A DNA stretch of 64,000 nt from positions 65,323 to 129,322 of the forward strand of contig CAKOYQ010000003.1 of NCBI GenBank assembly GCA_934130935.1, in the 5' to 3' direction. This DNA comes from an uncultured Clostridia bacterium. GTDB lineage: Bacteria > Bacillota > Clostridia > TANB77 > CAG-508. Below, piece by piece: positions 9,201-18,150 of the stretch (positions within the stretch are counted from its first letter, which is position 1; each line of letters starts with the position of its first letter). Made by a program: the position numbers and the translations under genes. The notes under the pieces are model-generated. The model was not told the DNA's origin and did no database searches. It saw only the letters and a list, made by a program, of their open reading frames with translations.

Positions 9201-10030
9201 CATTGGGTGTACCATCTCGTATGAACTTGGGACAGGTACTAGAAGTTCATTTGGGTGGAGCTGCAAGAGCTTTAGGATACAAAGTATCAACACCAGTATT
9301 TGATGGTGCTTCAGAAGTTGAAATTGAAGAATTATTAAAAGAAGCAGGACTATCTCCAGATGGAAAATCAATTCTTTATGATGGAAGAACAGGAGAGCCA
9401 TTTGCAAGTCCTATAACAGTAGGTGTAATGTATATGTTAAAACTACATCATTTAGTTGATGATAAAATACATGCACGTTCAACAGGACCATACTCACTTG
9501 TAACACAACAACCACTTGGAGGTAAAGCTCAATTTGGTGGACAACGTTTTGGAGAGATGGAAGTTTGGGCACTTGAAGCATATGGTGCAGCTTATACACT
9601 ACAAGAAATTTTAACAGTAAAATCTGATGATACTATAGGACGTGTAAAAGCATATGAGGCAATAGTTAAAGGCGAAAATATTCCTGAACCAGGAGTTCCT
9701 GAAAGTTTTAAGGTTTTAGTTAAAGAACTTCAAGCATTAGGATTAGACATTAAATTATATACAGATAGAAATGAAGAACTTGAGCTTAAAGAACATATAG
9801 AAGATGCAATTGATTATGAAGAAACTTCTGATGGAAAAACTTTAACAGAAGATGATGTATTAATTCATGAAGACCTAGAAGACGGTTATTCTGAAGAAAA
9901 TGAAGATATGATTGATGAAGAAGATAGTGATGAATTATTTGATGATGAAGATTTAGAAGATGAAGAAAGCATTTATGATAATGATTTAGCTAATGACAAT
10001 ATTAATAATGATGAAGATATTATTGAATAA
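6287..10030 (+). CDS. rpoB: RNA polymerase subunit beta
   Basis: Beta subunit of RNA polymerase, 1247 residues. Conserved landmarks run in order: MPNLIKVQKDSYDWF (N-terminus), MTESGTFIINGAERVVVSQLVRSPG, the rifampicin cluster GSSQLSQFMDQ...THKRRISALGPGGL, ESPEGPNIGLI, NVLIAFSTWEGYNYEDAI, VGDKMAGRHGNKG and the C-terminal SDDTIGRVKAYEAIVKG. Residues classically mutated in rifampicin resistance (Gln, Asp, His, Arg, Ser, Leu of the cluster) look wild type. An acidic tail of about 75 residues extends past the core. The start is TTG at 6287: AAGGAG (6273-6278) overlaps the upstream in-frame GTG at 6278 and is correctly spaced for TTG. rplJL are not upstream, which is unusual. Confidence 0.97.
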   Translation: MKIKEVKFGRTTRKNFSKVGDYIEMPNLIKVQKDSYDWFIEEGLGEVLKDISPIIDYTGNLVLEFFDYYMEDKTKYTEEEAKERDATYSTRLHVKVRLINRESGEIKEQEIYLGDFPLMTESGTFIINGAERVVVSQLVRSPGCYYDEVFDTKTGKKTYTSTVMPLRGAWIEYETDGNDMFWVRVDRTRKIPVTTLLRAIGVESDDQIRTLFGEENLLETTIQKDPIKTGEESLIEIYKKLRPGELPTVEAARSLFNGLFFDNRRYDLAKVGRFKFNQKLSIANRIKNQIAFEDIMDKETGEVFIAAGEKITSEIAEEIQNAGINVVDIKLGEQRVRVIGNGIVNIHKVLPNVDLSKLHFKEEVNYEVLKNIIDNTEEKDLVKVIEERYDELVPKHITTEDMIASVNYLLNMYHGLGKKDDIDHLANRRIRCVGELLQNQFRIGLTRLERVVRERMTIQDLDVITPQTLINTKPITSSIREFFGSSQLSQFMDQTNPLSELTHKRRISALGPGGLSRERAGFEVRDIHYTHYGRLCPIESPEGPNIGLISALSSFANINEYGFIETPYRKIDPETHKVTDIVEYMSADVEDNYIIAQASEPMDENGEFINKRIRVRHQNEITEVDKELVQYIDVSPKQLVSIAAAMIPFLEHDDAKRALMGANMQRQAVPLMITEAPIVATGIEYRAAKDSGILILAEDDGVVEKVTGNSITMKYKNGKTVTHKLRKFKRTNGGTCINQQPIVVKGEEVKKGDAIADGPSTKDGEMALGKNVLIAFSTWEGYNYEDAILLNERLVQEDVFTSIHIEEYDCECRDTKLGAEEITRDIPNVGDDALKDLDENGIIRIGAEVRPGDILVGKVTPKGETELTAEERLLRAIFGEKAREVRDTSLRVPHGEAGTIVDVKIFTRDNSEELGPGVNQVIRCYIATKRKISVGDKMAGRHGNKGVISRILPTEDMPFLPDGTPIDILLNPLGVPSRMNLGQVLEVHLGGAARALGYKVSTPVFDGASEVEIEELLKEAGLSPDGKSILYDGRTGEPFASPITVGVMYMLKLHHLVDDKIHARSTGPYSLVTQQPLGGKAQFGGQRFGEMEVWALEAYGAAYTLQEILTVKSDDTIGRVKAYEAIVKGENIPEPGVPESFKVLVKELQALGLDIKLYTDRNEELELKEHIEDAIDYEETSDGKTLTEDDVLIHEDLEDGYSEENEDMIDEEDSDELFDDEDLEDEESIYDNDLANDNINNDEDIIE

Positions 10031-10097
10031 AATGAATTAAATCAGGCATCTTACGTCATTAATTTAAGAAAAAATTAATTGAATAGAATTTTGAAAA

Positions 10098-10165
10098 GGG
10101 CTAAGAGGCGACGGAAAAGTTTGCAAGAGCAGAGGGATAGCCTCTTGGACTGTTTTGAAATGCCC
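10098..10165 (+). promoter_or_regulatory. Structured region between rpoB and rpoC
   Basis: In the 167-base gap, AAGAGGC (10103-10109) pairs with GCCTCTT (10140-10146) and GGGC (10098-10101) pairs with GCCC (10162-10165), followed by AAAAAATTA. The G-rich composition stands out against the surroundings. It could be a processing site, attenuator or protein-binding leader for rpoC. Confidence 0.35.
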
Positions 10166-10197
10166 AAAAAATTAGAGAAGGGGGACATCTAATAAAG

Positions 10198-13100
10198 ATG
10201 GATGAATTAGAGATATTCAACAAAATAAAAATAGGAATTGCATCAGATGAAAAAATAAGAGAATGGTCAAAAGGTGAAGTAAAAAAACCAGAGACTATAA
10301 ATTATAGGACATTAAAGCCAGAAAAAGATGGTCTATTTTGCGAAAAAATATTTGGACCAACAAAAGACTGGGAGTGTCACTGTGGGAAATATAAAAGAGT
10401 TAGATATAAAGGAATAGTTTGTGACAGATGTGGTGTTGAAGTTACAAAAGCAAAAGTAAGAAGAGAAAGAATGGGACATATTGAACTTGCTGCACCAGTT
10501 GCACATATTTGGTATTTCAAAGGAATACCAAGTAGAATAGCTTTAATGCTAGATATCTCACCAAGAAATCTTGAAAAAGTAATATATTTTGCTTCATATA
10601 TAGTAACAGATAAAGGAACATCAGGATTAGAAAAATGCCAAATTTTAAATGAAAAAGAATATCATGAAGCAGAAGAAAAATATGGTAGAAAATCATTTAA
10701 AGCAGAAATGGGAGCTGAAGCAATAAGAAAACTATTAGAAGAAATAGACTTAGAAAAATTAACAGCTTCAATAGAAAAGGACTTAGAAAATGCAAGCGAA
10801 CAAAGAAAAGCAAAATTAATAAAAAGATTAGATACTGTAGAAGCATTTAGACAATCTGGAAATAGACCAGAATGGATGGTAATGAATGTTGTTCCAGTAA
10901 TTCCACCAGATTTAAGACCAATGGTACAATTAGATGGTGGTAGATTTGCAACATCAGATTTAAATGACTTATATAGAAGAGTAATAAACAGAAATAATAG
11001 ATTAAAAAGATTACTTGAACTTGGGGCACCAGAAATCATTGTAAGAAATGAAAAAAGAATGTTACAAGAATCAGTTGATGCTTTAATAGACAATTCAAGA
11101 AGAGGAAGACCTGTTACAGGAGCTGGAAACAGACCACTTAAATCATTATCAGATTTATTAAAAGGAAAACAAGGTAGATTCCGTCAAAACTTATTAGGAA
11201 AACGTGTTGACTATTCAGGACGTTCAGTAATAGTTGTAGGACCAGAATTAAAAATATATCAATGTGGACTTCCAAAAGAAATGGCTATCGAATTATTCAA
11301 ACCATTTGTAATGAGAGAATTAGTTGGAAGACATTTAGCACATAATATAAAAAGTGCAAAAAGAATGGTAGAAAGATTAAGCCCAGAAGTATGGGGAATA
11401 CTTGAAGAGGTAATTAAAGATCATCCAGTAATGCTTAACCGTGCTCCAACATTACATAGACTTGGAATTCAAGCATTTGAACCGGTTTTAGTAGAAGGTA
11501 GAGCAATAAAATTACATGCATTGGTATGTGAAGCATTTAATGCTGACTTTGACGGTGACCAAATGGCAGTTCATTTACCATTAACACCAGAAGCACAAGC
11601 AGAAGCTAGATATTTAATGCTTGCAACAAATAACCTATTAAAACCACAAGATGGTAAACCAGTAGCAGTACCAAGACTAGACATGATTTTAGGAAGTTAT
11701 TATTTGACAATGACATTAGAAGGAGAATTAGGAGAAGGAAAATATTTCAAAGATCCTGAAGAAGCTTTAATGGCATTCCAAAATGAAGCTGTTGGAATAC
11801 ATGCAAAAATATTTGTAAGAATAACTAAAGAAATAAATGGTGAAATAAAATCTAAAAAAATTGAAACAAGTGTTGGTAGAATAATATTCAATCAAGGAAT
11901 TCCACAAGATTTAGGCTTTATAAACAGAAATGAAGACCCATTCCAATATGAAATTGATTTTCCAGTAATGAAGAAAACAATGGGAACAATCATTGATAGA
12001 GTAATTGAAAAACATGGTTTAACAGAATCAGCAGAAGTAATTGATTACATCAAGGAATTAGGATTTAAGTATTCTACATTAGCTGGTATTACATTCTCTG
12101 TTGCAGATGTTGAAGTACCTGCTGCAAAGAAAGCAATATTAGCAGATGCAGAAGAACAAGTTGAAAAAATAAGAAAACAATATAGAAGAGGTTTAATAAC
12201 TGATGATGAAAGATATAAAACAGTTGTAAACATTTGGGAGAAAGCAACAAATGATGTAAGTAAAGCAATGGAAGAGAACTTTGATGACTTGAACCCAATA
12301 TACATGATGGTTAAATCAGGAGCTCGTGGTAATATGAACCAATTAAGACAGATTGCAGGTATGCGTGGACTTATGGCAAGTACAACAGGTAAAGCAGTTG
12401 AAATACCAATTAAATCATGTTTCCGTGAAGGTTTAGATGCTTTAGAGTATTTCATATCTTCACATGGTGCCCGTAAAGGTCTATCAGATACAGCTCTAAG
12501 AACTGCTGACTCTGGATACTTAACAAGAAGACTTGTAGATGTATCACAAGACATAATAGTAAGAGAACATGACTGTGGAACACATGAGGGGCTAATGCTA
12601 GAAGACATTAAAGACGGAAATCAAGTGGTTGAAAAATTAGAAGAAAGACTAGAAGGAAGATTCCCATTAAATGATATTATAAATCCAGAAACAGGAAAAT
12701 TAATTGTAGATACAAATACCATGATAAATAAAGATATGGCAAAACAAATAGTAGATGCCGGAATTACACAAGTGGAAGTACGTTCAGTAATTGGATGTAG
12801 AAGTAAGCATGGAGTTTGTCAAAAATGCTATGGTATGGGACTAGCTAGAAGAGAAGAAGTTTCAATAGGTGAATCTATAGGTATTATAGCAGCACAATCA
12901 ATAGGTGAACCTGGAACACAGTTAACCATGAGAACTATTCACTCTGGTGGTGTTGCAGGTGTTGCAGATATCACACAAGGTCTTCCTAGAGTTGAAGAAA
13001 TCTTTGAGGCTAGAAAACCAAAGGGATTAGCAGTAATTACAGAAATAGATGGTATAGTTAAAATTTCTGAATCTAAGAAGAAAAAAGAAGTTATTGTTAC

Positions 13101-13740
13101 ATCTAAAGACGATTCTAAAACATACACAATACCATTTGGATCAAAATTAAAAGTAAAAGATGGAGATCAGGTAAAAGCAGCACAAGCACTTATAGAAGGT
13201 TCAATAAACCCCGCAGAAATACTTGCTATAAAAGGACCAGAAGGTGTATATGAATATGTAATTTCTGAAGTTCAGAAAGTATATAGAAATCAAGGTGTAG
13301 ATATAAATGATAAACATATAGAAATAATTGCTAGACAAATGCTTAGAAAGATGAGAGTTGAAGATAGTGGAGACACAGACATGTTCCCTGGTTCTTTAGT
13401 TGATATGTATGAATTTGAAGAGAAAAATAAACTAGCTGAACAAGAGGGCAAACGTCTTGCAACAGGTAAAAGGGTATTACTTGGAATTACAAAAGCATCA
13501 CTTGCAACAGACAGCTTTTTATCAGCAGCTTCTTTCCAAGAAACAACTAGAGTATTGACCGAAGCAGCTATTAAAGGTAAAGAAGATAATTTAATAGGAT
13601 TAAAGGAAAATGTAATCATTGGTAAACTTATCCCAGCAGGTACAGGAATGAAGAGATATCAAGATGTTACAATTAAAGTTGAGGGAGAAGATGAAAAACA
13701 TGTTGATGACACAGTAGAAAATATTGCTGAGCCTGTATAA
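10198..13740 (+). CDS. rpoC: RNA polymerase subunit beta'
   Basis: Catalytic largest subunit of RNA polymerase, 1180 residues, normal for Firmicutes. It opens with KPETINYRTLKPEKDGLFC, carries the N-terminal zinc ribbon (CHCGKYKR..CDRCG, residues ~60-80), the active-site loop NADFDGDQMAVHLPL with the three metal-binding Asp, the bridge-helix region GARGNMNQLRQIAGMRG, and the second zinc site (C-R-SKHGVCQKCYG with an upstream Cys). It ends with EDEKHVDDTVENIAE. The ATG is 13 bases after a G-rich binding site (gagaaggggg). It is cotranscribed with rpoB and followed by a strong terminator. No split or insertion. Confidence 0.97.
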   Translation: MDELEIFNKIKIGIASDEKIREWSKGEVKKPETINYRTLKPEKDGLFCEKIFGPTKDWECHCGKYKRVRYKGIVCDRCGVEVTKAKVRRERMGHIELAAPVAHIWYFKGIPSRIALMLDISPRNLEKVIYFASYIVTDKGTSGLEKCQILNEKEYHEAEEKYGRKSFKAEMGAEAIRKLLEEIDLEKLTASIEKDLENASEQRKAKLIKRLDTVEAFRQSGNRPEWMVMNVVPVIPPDLRPMVQLDGGRFATSDLNDLYRRVINRNNRLKRLLELGAPEIIVRNEKRMLQESVDALIDNSRRGRPVTGAGNRPLKSLSDLLKGKQGRFRQNLLGKRVDYSGRSVIVVGPELKIYQCGLPKEMAIELFKPFVMRELVGRHLAHNIKSAKRMVERLSPEVWGILEEVIKDHPVMLNRAPTLHRLGIQAFEPVLVEGRAIKLHALVCEAFNADFDGDQMAVHLPLTPEAQAEARYLMLATNNLLKPQDGKPVAVPRLDMILGSYYLTMTLEGELGEGKYFKDPEEALMAFQNEAVGIHAKIFVRITKEINGEIKSKKIETSVGRIIFNQGIPQDLGFINRNEDPFQYEIDFPVMKKTMGTIIDRVIEKHGLTESAEVIDYIKELGFKYSTLAGITFSVADVEVPAAKKAILADAEEQVEKIRKQYRRGLITDDERYKTVVNIWEKATNDVSKAMEENFDDLNPIYMMVKSGARGNMNQLRQIAGMRGLMASTTGKAVEIPIKSCFREGLDALEYFISSHGARKGLSDTALRTADSGYLTRRLVDVSQDIIVREHDCGTHEGLMLEDIKDGNQVVEKLEERLEGRFPLNDIINPETGKLIVDTNTMINKDMAKQIVDAGITQVEVRSVIGCRSKHGVCQKCYGMGLARREEVSIGESIGIIAAQSIGEPGTQLTMRTIHSGGVAGVADITQGLPRVEEIFEARKPKGLAVITEIDGIVKISESKKKKEVIVTSKDDSKTYTIPFGSKLKVKDGDQVKAAQALIEGSINPAEILAIKGPEGVYEYVISEVQKVYRNQGVDINDKHIEIIARQMLRKMRVEDSGDTDMFPGSLVDMYEFEEKNKLAEQEGKRLATGKRVLLGITKASLATDSFLSAASFQETTRVLTEAAIKGKEDNLIGLKENVIIGKLIPAGTGMKRYQDVTIKVEGEDEKHVDDTVENIAEPV

Positions 13741-13768
13741 CAAATACTAATAGTAAATAATTTAATTA

Positions 13769-13811
13769 AAGAGGGTGTCCTAAAAGAATAGGAAAGCCCT
13801 CTTCATTTTTT
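13769..13811 (+). terminator. Terminator after rpoC
   Basis: AAGAGGG ... TCCTA / TAGGA ... CCCTCTT two-part stem, followed by CATTTTTTA. Confidence 0.85.
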
Positions 13812-13889
13812 ATGTCTAATTATCAGATAGATTAAATATTGTATAAAAGAAGAAATGGAAAAATTCTCCTTAGGCAACAATCTAGTAAA

Positions 13890-13919
13890 GGGCAAAAAAA
13901 GAACCGACCCCGTTTGACC
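13890..13919 (-). repeat. Short palindromic repeat R2, copy 1
   Basis: Reads, on the minus strand, GGTCAAACGGGGTCGGTTC then a T run and GCCC. Same unit as at 35658, 35691, 43155, 55748 and 58656. It lies ten bases upstream of the gdpP promoter. Confidence 0.8.
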
Positions 13920-13928
13920 TCAAAAAAC

Positions 13929-13957
13929 TTGACAAAATGGCTATTTAGAAGTATACT
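13929..13957 (+). promoter_or_regulatory. Promoter of gdpP-rplI-dnaB
   Basis: TTGACA (13929) and TATACT (13952) with exactly 17 bases between them; 52 bases upstream of the gdpP start. Confidence 0.82.
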
Positions 13958-14009
13958 AAAAAAGTAAAAAAAGGCAAAAAATAAAAAAGCCTTAAGAAAG
14001 GAAAATACT

Positions 14010-16019
14010 ATGTCAGGAAATAGTAGAAAATTATTTGATAATTTAGTATCAAGAACAAAAATATATTTAGTAATAATATTTTTATTATTAGTAATAGTAT
14101 CATATCTAAAAGTGAGTTTAATAATTCCATCAATTATAATATATGCATTAGTATTAGGATACACATACTTTGCTAATAACAAGAGGAAGAGTGAAATATC
14201 TGAACAATTACAAGATTTAACATTAACAGTTGATTCGGCTGCTAAAAGTAGCCTTATAAATGCACCATTTCCTTTAATAATAATAGAAACAGATGGAAAT
14301 GTAGTTTGGAGAAGCTCAAAGTTCATCACAGAATTTGCAAACATAGATATTAACAATTATATAAGTGACATAATTATTGAAATAAAATCAGAGGTAAAAA
14401 CTGATAAAGACAAAAAAAGAAAATCAATAATAAAAAACATTGAAATAGGAAAGAAAAGATATAAAGTACAATGTGAGTTTGCTAAGACTAAGAAAAGTGA
14501 AAGAAAAAAAATAGCAGAATATATGGTAATTATGTACTTTATAGATGAAACAGAAAAATATGAGCTAAAAAAAGAAAATGAGGACAAAAAAACATGTGTT
14601 GGAATAATAATGGTTGATAATTACGAAGAAGTTATGCAAAGAGTAGACACAGAACAAAAAACACAGTTAATGGCAAAACTTGAAAGTACAATATATGATT
14701 GGGTAAATGAGACAAATGGAATTTTAATAAAAGAAGATAGAGACACATATATATATATATTTGAACAGCGTAATTTAGAACAGATAAAGGAAAACAAATT
14801 TGCAATATTAGATTCTGTAAAAGATATAGTAAGAAAAGATAAAATCCAGCTAACATTAAGTATTGCAATATCTAATGAAGGAGAGACTGATAAAGATGTA
14901 TATAAATCAGCTTCTGCTGCAATGGATGTAATACTTGGTAGAGGTGGAGATCAAGCTGTTATAAGAGAAGAAGGAAAGTACCAATTTTTTGGTGGAAAAG
15001 TTGAAGAGGTTGAAAAAAGAACAAAAGTAAAAGCAAGAATAGTTGCACATGCATTAGAAGAATTAATGTCTGAATGTGAGAAAATAATTATAATGGGCCA
15101 TTCAAATATGGATATAGATGCAATGGGTTCAGCATTAGGTGTATATAGAATTGCAACAAGTTTAAAAAAAGAAGCATATATATTAGCTAATAGTGAATCT
15201 GCTTCAATTAAATCATTTATAGAAGGTATGCCAGAAGAATATAAAAATATATTGGTAAATAGGGAAAATGTTCAGACTAAAATAGATTCAGAAACATTGC
15301 TAATAGTTGTAGATACACATAAAAAATCATATGTAGAAGCTCCTGAACTACTAGAAAAAACTAATAAAATAGTAGTAATAGACCATCATAGAAGAGGAAC
15401 AGACTTTATAGATCAAAGTATATTAACTTTCCAAGAAGTGTATGCATCTTCAGCTTCTGAATTAGTAACAGAATTAATACAATATACTCAAAATGAAGTA
15501 GAATTATCAACAATAGAAGCAGAAGCACTTTATGCTGGAATTATGATGGATACAAAGAATTTCACATTTAAAACAGGTGTGAGAACATTTGAGGCAGCAG
15601 CATATCTACGTAGATGTGGTGTTGATATAATAAAAGTAAAAAAGTGGTTTCAAAGTGACTTTAACAGTTATAACAAAATTTCAGAAATAGTTAGAAAAGC
15701 AGAGGTAATACGCGGAACAATAGCAATATCGTCATATGAAGTTCAAGAAAATGATACAAGTTTAATTTGTGCAAAAGCAGCAGATGAATTATTAACTATA
15801 GAAAATATTACGACTTCATTTGTATTAGGAACAATGGGAGAGAAGATTTGTATAAGTGGACGATCTATAGGTGATGTAAATGTTCAAGTGATACTTGAAA
15901 AATTAGGTGGGGGTGGACACATTACCCTTGCTGGAGCTCAATTAGACAATATAACAATTAATGAAGCAAAAGAAGAACTTATTAAAAAGATTGAGGAATA
16001 TTTTAGTGACAAAGAATAA
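14010..16019 (+). CDS. gdpP: Cyclic-di-AMP phosphodiesterase GdpP
   Basis: Membrane-bound enzyme that hydrolyses c-di-AMP to pApA, controlling osmotic and wall homeostasis. The 669 residues show two N-terminal transmembrane helices (~17-35 and ~38-54), a PAS-like domain (~75-150), a degenerate GGDEF domain (~190-320, no GGDEF motif) and the DHH/DHHA1 phosphodiesterase: GHSNMDIDAMGSALG (~363-377), VDTHKKSY, IDHHRRGTDF (~457) and the C-terminal GGGGHITLAGAQ. Every metal ligand motif is present. ATG with AAGAAAGGA upstream. The order gdpP-rplI-dnaB is conserved in Firmicutes (yybT-rplI-dnaC in B. subtilis), which confirms the call. Confidence 0.95.
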   Translation: MSGNSRKLFDNLVSRTKIYLVIIFLLLVIVSYLKVSLIIPSIIIYALVLGYTYFANNKRKSEISEQLQDLTLTVDSAAKSSLINAPFPLIIIETDGNVVWRSSKFITEFANIDINNYISDIIIEIKSEVKTDKDKKRKSIIKNIEIGKKRYKVQCEFAKTKKSERKKIAEYMVIMYFIDETEKYELKKENEDKKTCVGIIMVDNYEEVMQRVDTEQKTQLMAKLESTIYDWVNETNGILIKEDRDTYIYIFEQRNLEQIKENKFAILDSVKDIVRKDKIQLTLSIAISNEGETDKDVYKSASAAMDVILGRGGDQAVIREEGKYQFFGGKVEEVEKRTKVKARIVAHALEELMSECEKIIIMGHSNMDIDAMGSALGVYRIATSLKKEAYILANSESASIKSFIEGMPEEYKNILVNRENVQTKIDSETLLIVVDTHKKSYVEAPELLEKTNKIVVIDHHRRGTDFIDQSILTFQEVYASSASELVTELIQYTQNEVELSTIEAEALYAGIMMDTKNFTFKTGVRTFEAAAYLRRCGVDIIKVKKWFQSDFNSYNKISEIVRKAEVIRGTIAISSYEVQENDTSLICAKAADELLTIENITTSFVLGTMGEKICISGRSIGDVNVQVILEKLGGGGHITLAGAQLDNITINEAKEELIKKIEEYFSDKE

Positions 16020-16055
16020 ATAAAAAATATACTTTTTTAATAAAAGGAGGAAAAA

Positions 16056-16499
16056 ATGAAAGTAATATTAAAAGCAGATATAAAAGGAGTAGGAAAAAAG
16101 GATGAAATAATAAATGCATCAGATGGATATGCACGTAACTTCTTATTTCCAAAGAATTTAGCGGTTGAAGCAAATACAGAAAATCTAAGTAAGCTACAAG
16201 CAAAAAAAGATGCAACACAATTTAGAAAAAATAACGAAAAAGAAGACGCTCAAAAACTTTCAGAAAAATTAATGAAGATAACTGTAAGAGTTGAAGTAAA
16301 AGCAGGAGAGAATGGGAAAATCTTTGGTGGTGTATCAGCAAAAGATATTTCAGAAAATCTAGAAAAACAACATAAAATAAAAATTGATAAGAAAAAAATA
16401 GACTTAAAAGAAACAATAAAAACACTTGGAGTTCATAATGTAGATGTAAAGTTATATGAGGGTGTTTATGGAGTTATAAAAGTAGACGTAAGAGGATAA
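16056..16499 (+). CDS. rplI: 50S ribosomal protein L9
   Basis: Large-subunit protein that helps maintain reading frame. 147 residues, the usual length. It begins with MKVILKADIKGVGKKDEI and the signature DGYARNFLFPKNLAVEA (~24-40), followed by the long connecting helix and the C-terminal domain with KIFGGVSAKDI. Ribosome binding site AAAGGAGG. It sits 36 bases after gdpP and 80 before dnaB, in the conserved operon. Confidence 0.97.
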   Translation: MKVILKADIKGVGKKDEIINASDGYARNFLFPKNLAVEANTENLSKLQAKKDATQFRKNNEKEDAQKLSEKLMKITVRVEVKAGENGKIFGGVSAKDISENLEKQHKIKIDKKKIDLKETIKTLGVHNVDVKLYEGVYGVIKVDVRG

Positions 16500-16579
16500 G
16501 TGGTTGAAGGATAATTACAATTTTGGTTGCAACGAATTTTCAAGCATAATGTATACATTAAAAAAAGGAATGAGAAAAA

Positions 16580-17914
16580 ATGGAATTGGGAAAAATACCA
16601 CCACATGATATAGAAGCTGAACAAGCAGTATTAGGAAGTATGCTAGCAGATAGTGAAGCAGTAAATGCGGCAGTTGAGGTTTTAAAAGAAGAAGCATTTT
16701 ATAGAGATGATAATAGAGTGATTTATCAAGCAATAATTAATTTGTATAATAAATCTGAACCAATAGATATACTTACATTAAAAGATGAATTAGAATCTAT
16801 GAATAAATTTGAGCAGGTTGGCGGATACGAATATTTAGCAAGTTTACCAGATAAAGTACCAACAACAGCAAATGTTCAAAAATATATAAAAATTGTAGAA
16901 GAAAAATCAATACTAAGGAATCTAATAAGAACAGCAAATGAGATAATCGAACTTGGATATAATCCAACAGAAGATGTTGAAGATATAATGGATGGGGCAG
17001 AAAAAAAGATTTTTGATATAATGCAAAGCAAGAATCAAAAAGGATATTCGCCTATAAAAGATGTATTAGTAGAAAGTTTTACTAAATTAGAGGAATTATA
17101 TAACAGAAAACAACATATAACAGGTGTACCAACAGGTTTTTCAGAATTAGATTATAAAACAGCAGGATTACATGGCTCTGAACTCATATTAGTTGCAGCA
17201 AGACCTGCTATGGGTAAGACAGCATTTGCGTTAAATATAGCAACAAATGCAGCATTAAGAGGAAATGCACCTGTTGCCATATTTAGTTTGGAAATGTCCA
17301 AAGACCAGCTTGTAAACAGAATTTTATGTAGTGAGGCAATGGTTGATAGTAATAAAGTTAGAACAGGAAAATTAGAAGAAGATGATTGGATAAAACTTGC
17401 TGGTGCTATTGGACCATTATCAGAATCAGAAATTTATATAGATGATACACCAGGTATTTCGGTAATGGAAATAAGGACAAAATGTAGAAAACTTAAAAAG
17501 GAGAAAAAAATTGGATTAGTTGTAATAGATTACTTACAATTAGTACAAGGAAGTAATAAAAGAATTGGAAGTAGAGAACAAGAGATTTCTGAGATAAGTC
17601 GATCTTTAAAAATTTTAGCAAAAGAAATAAATGTGCCAGTAATAGCATTGTCACAGTTATCAAGAGCTGTAGAACAAAGACCTGACCATAGACCTATGCT
17701 TTCAGACTTGCGTGAATCTGGAGCAATAGAACAAGATGCTGATATTGTAATGTTCTTATATAGAGATGATTATTATAATAAAGAAAGCGAGAAGAAAGAT
17801 ATTGCAGAAGTGATAATTGCAAAACAAAGAGGTGGTTCAACTGGAACTGTTGAATTACTATGGATGGGTAATTATACTAAATTTGTAAACTTAGAAAAAA
17901 GATTTGATGATTAA
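16580..17914 (+). CDS. dnaB: Replicative DNA helicase DnaB
   Basis: Hexameric 5'-3' helicase that unwinds DNA at the fork (called DnaC in B. subtilis). 444 residues: N-terminal primase-interacting domain beginning PPHDIEAEQAVLGSML, linker, then the RecA-like ATPase with Walker A ARPAMGKTAFALNIA (~206-220), EMSKDQLVNR, Walker B IGLVVIDYLQLVQG (~311-324) and the arginine-finger region KQRGGSTGTVELLW. Full length, no intein. It is the last gene of the gdpP-rplI-dnaB operon; the R1 foldback repeat begins 13 bases after its stop. Confidence 0.96.
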   Translation: MELGKIPPHDIEAEQAVLGSMLADSEAVNAAVEVLKEEAFYRDDNRVIYQAIINLYNKSEPIDILTLKDELESMNKFEQVGGYEYLASLPDKVPTTANVQKYIKIVEEKSILRNLIRTANEIIELGYNPTEDVEDIMDGAEKKIFDIMQSKNQKGYSPIKDVLVESFTKLEELYNRKQHITGVPTGFSELDYKTAGLHGSELILVAARPAMGKTAFALNIATNAALRGNAPVAIFSLEMSKDQLVNRILCSEAMVDSNKVRTGKLEEDDWIKLAGAIGPLSESEIYIDDTPGISVMEIRTKCRKLKKEKKIGLVVIDYLQLVQGSNKRIGSREQEISEISRSLKILAKEINVPVIALSQLSRAVEQRPDHRPMLSDLRESGAIEQDADIVMFLYRDDYYNKESEKKDIAEVIIAKQRGGSTGTVELLWMGNYTKFVNLEKRFDD

Positions 17915-17927
17915 TTCTATACCTGAA

Positions 17928-18105
17928 GATCTTAAAATATAAATTCTTCATTTCGTTCCTCGACTCATTACGAAACTTAAGAAATTCTAATTCATTTTAT
18001 GGCACCCTTCCACTCTCGTGAACTCTTTCCATAAAATCACATAAGAATTTCTAAAGTTTCTTCAATCATATTCGTCACTACATTCAGAATTTATATTTTA
18101 AGATT
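17928..18105. repeat. Foldback repeat R1, copy 3 (diverged arms)
   Basis: Arms have changed together: GATCTTAAAATATAAATTCT (17928) pairs with its inverse ending at 18105, whereas copies 1 and 2 carry AAGCTT in that place. The ~38-base central loop is unchanged. It lies between dnaB and tilS. Confidence 0.85.
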
Positions 18106-18150
18106 TTATTAGTATAAATTAAATCAAGTATTTTGAAGGGATTAAATTTT

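Noticed and set aside
9006..9407. Minus-strand Leu-rich open frame inside rpoB, and many like it
   Set aside because: Such frames are the antisense of AT-rich coding DNA (TTA/CAA wobble); they lack ribosome binding sites and recognisable domains, and the plus strand encodes clear proteins.
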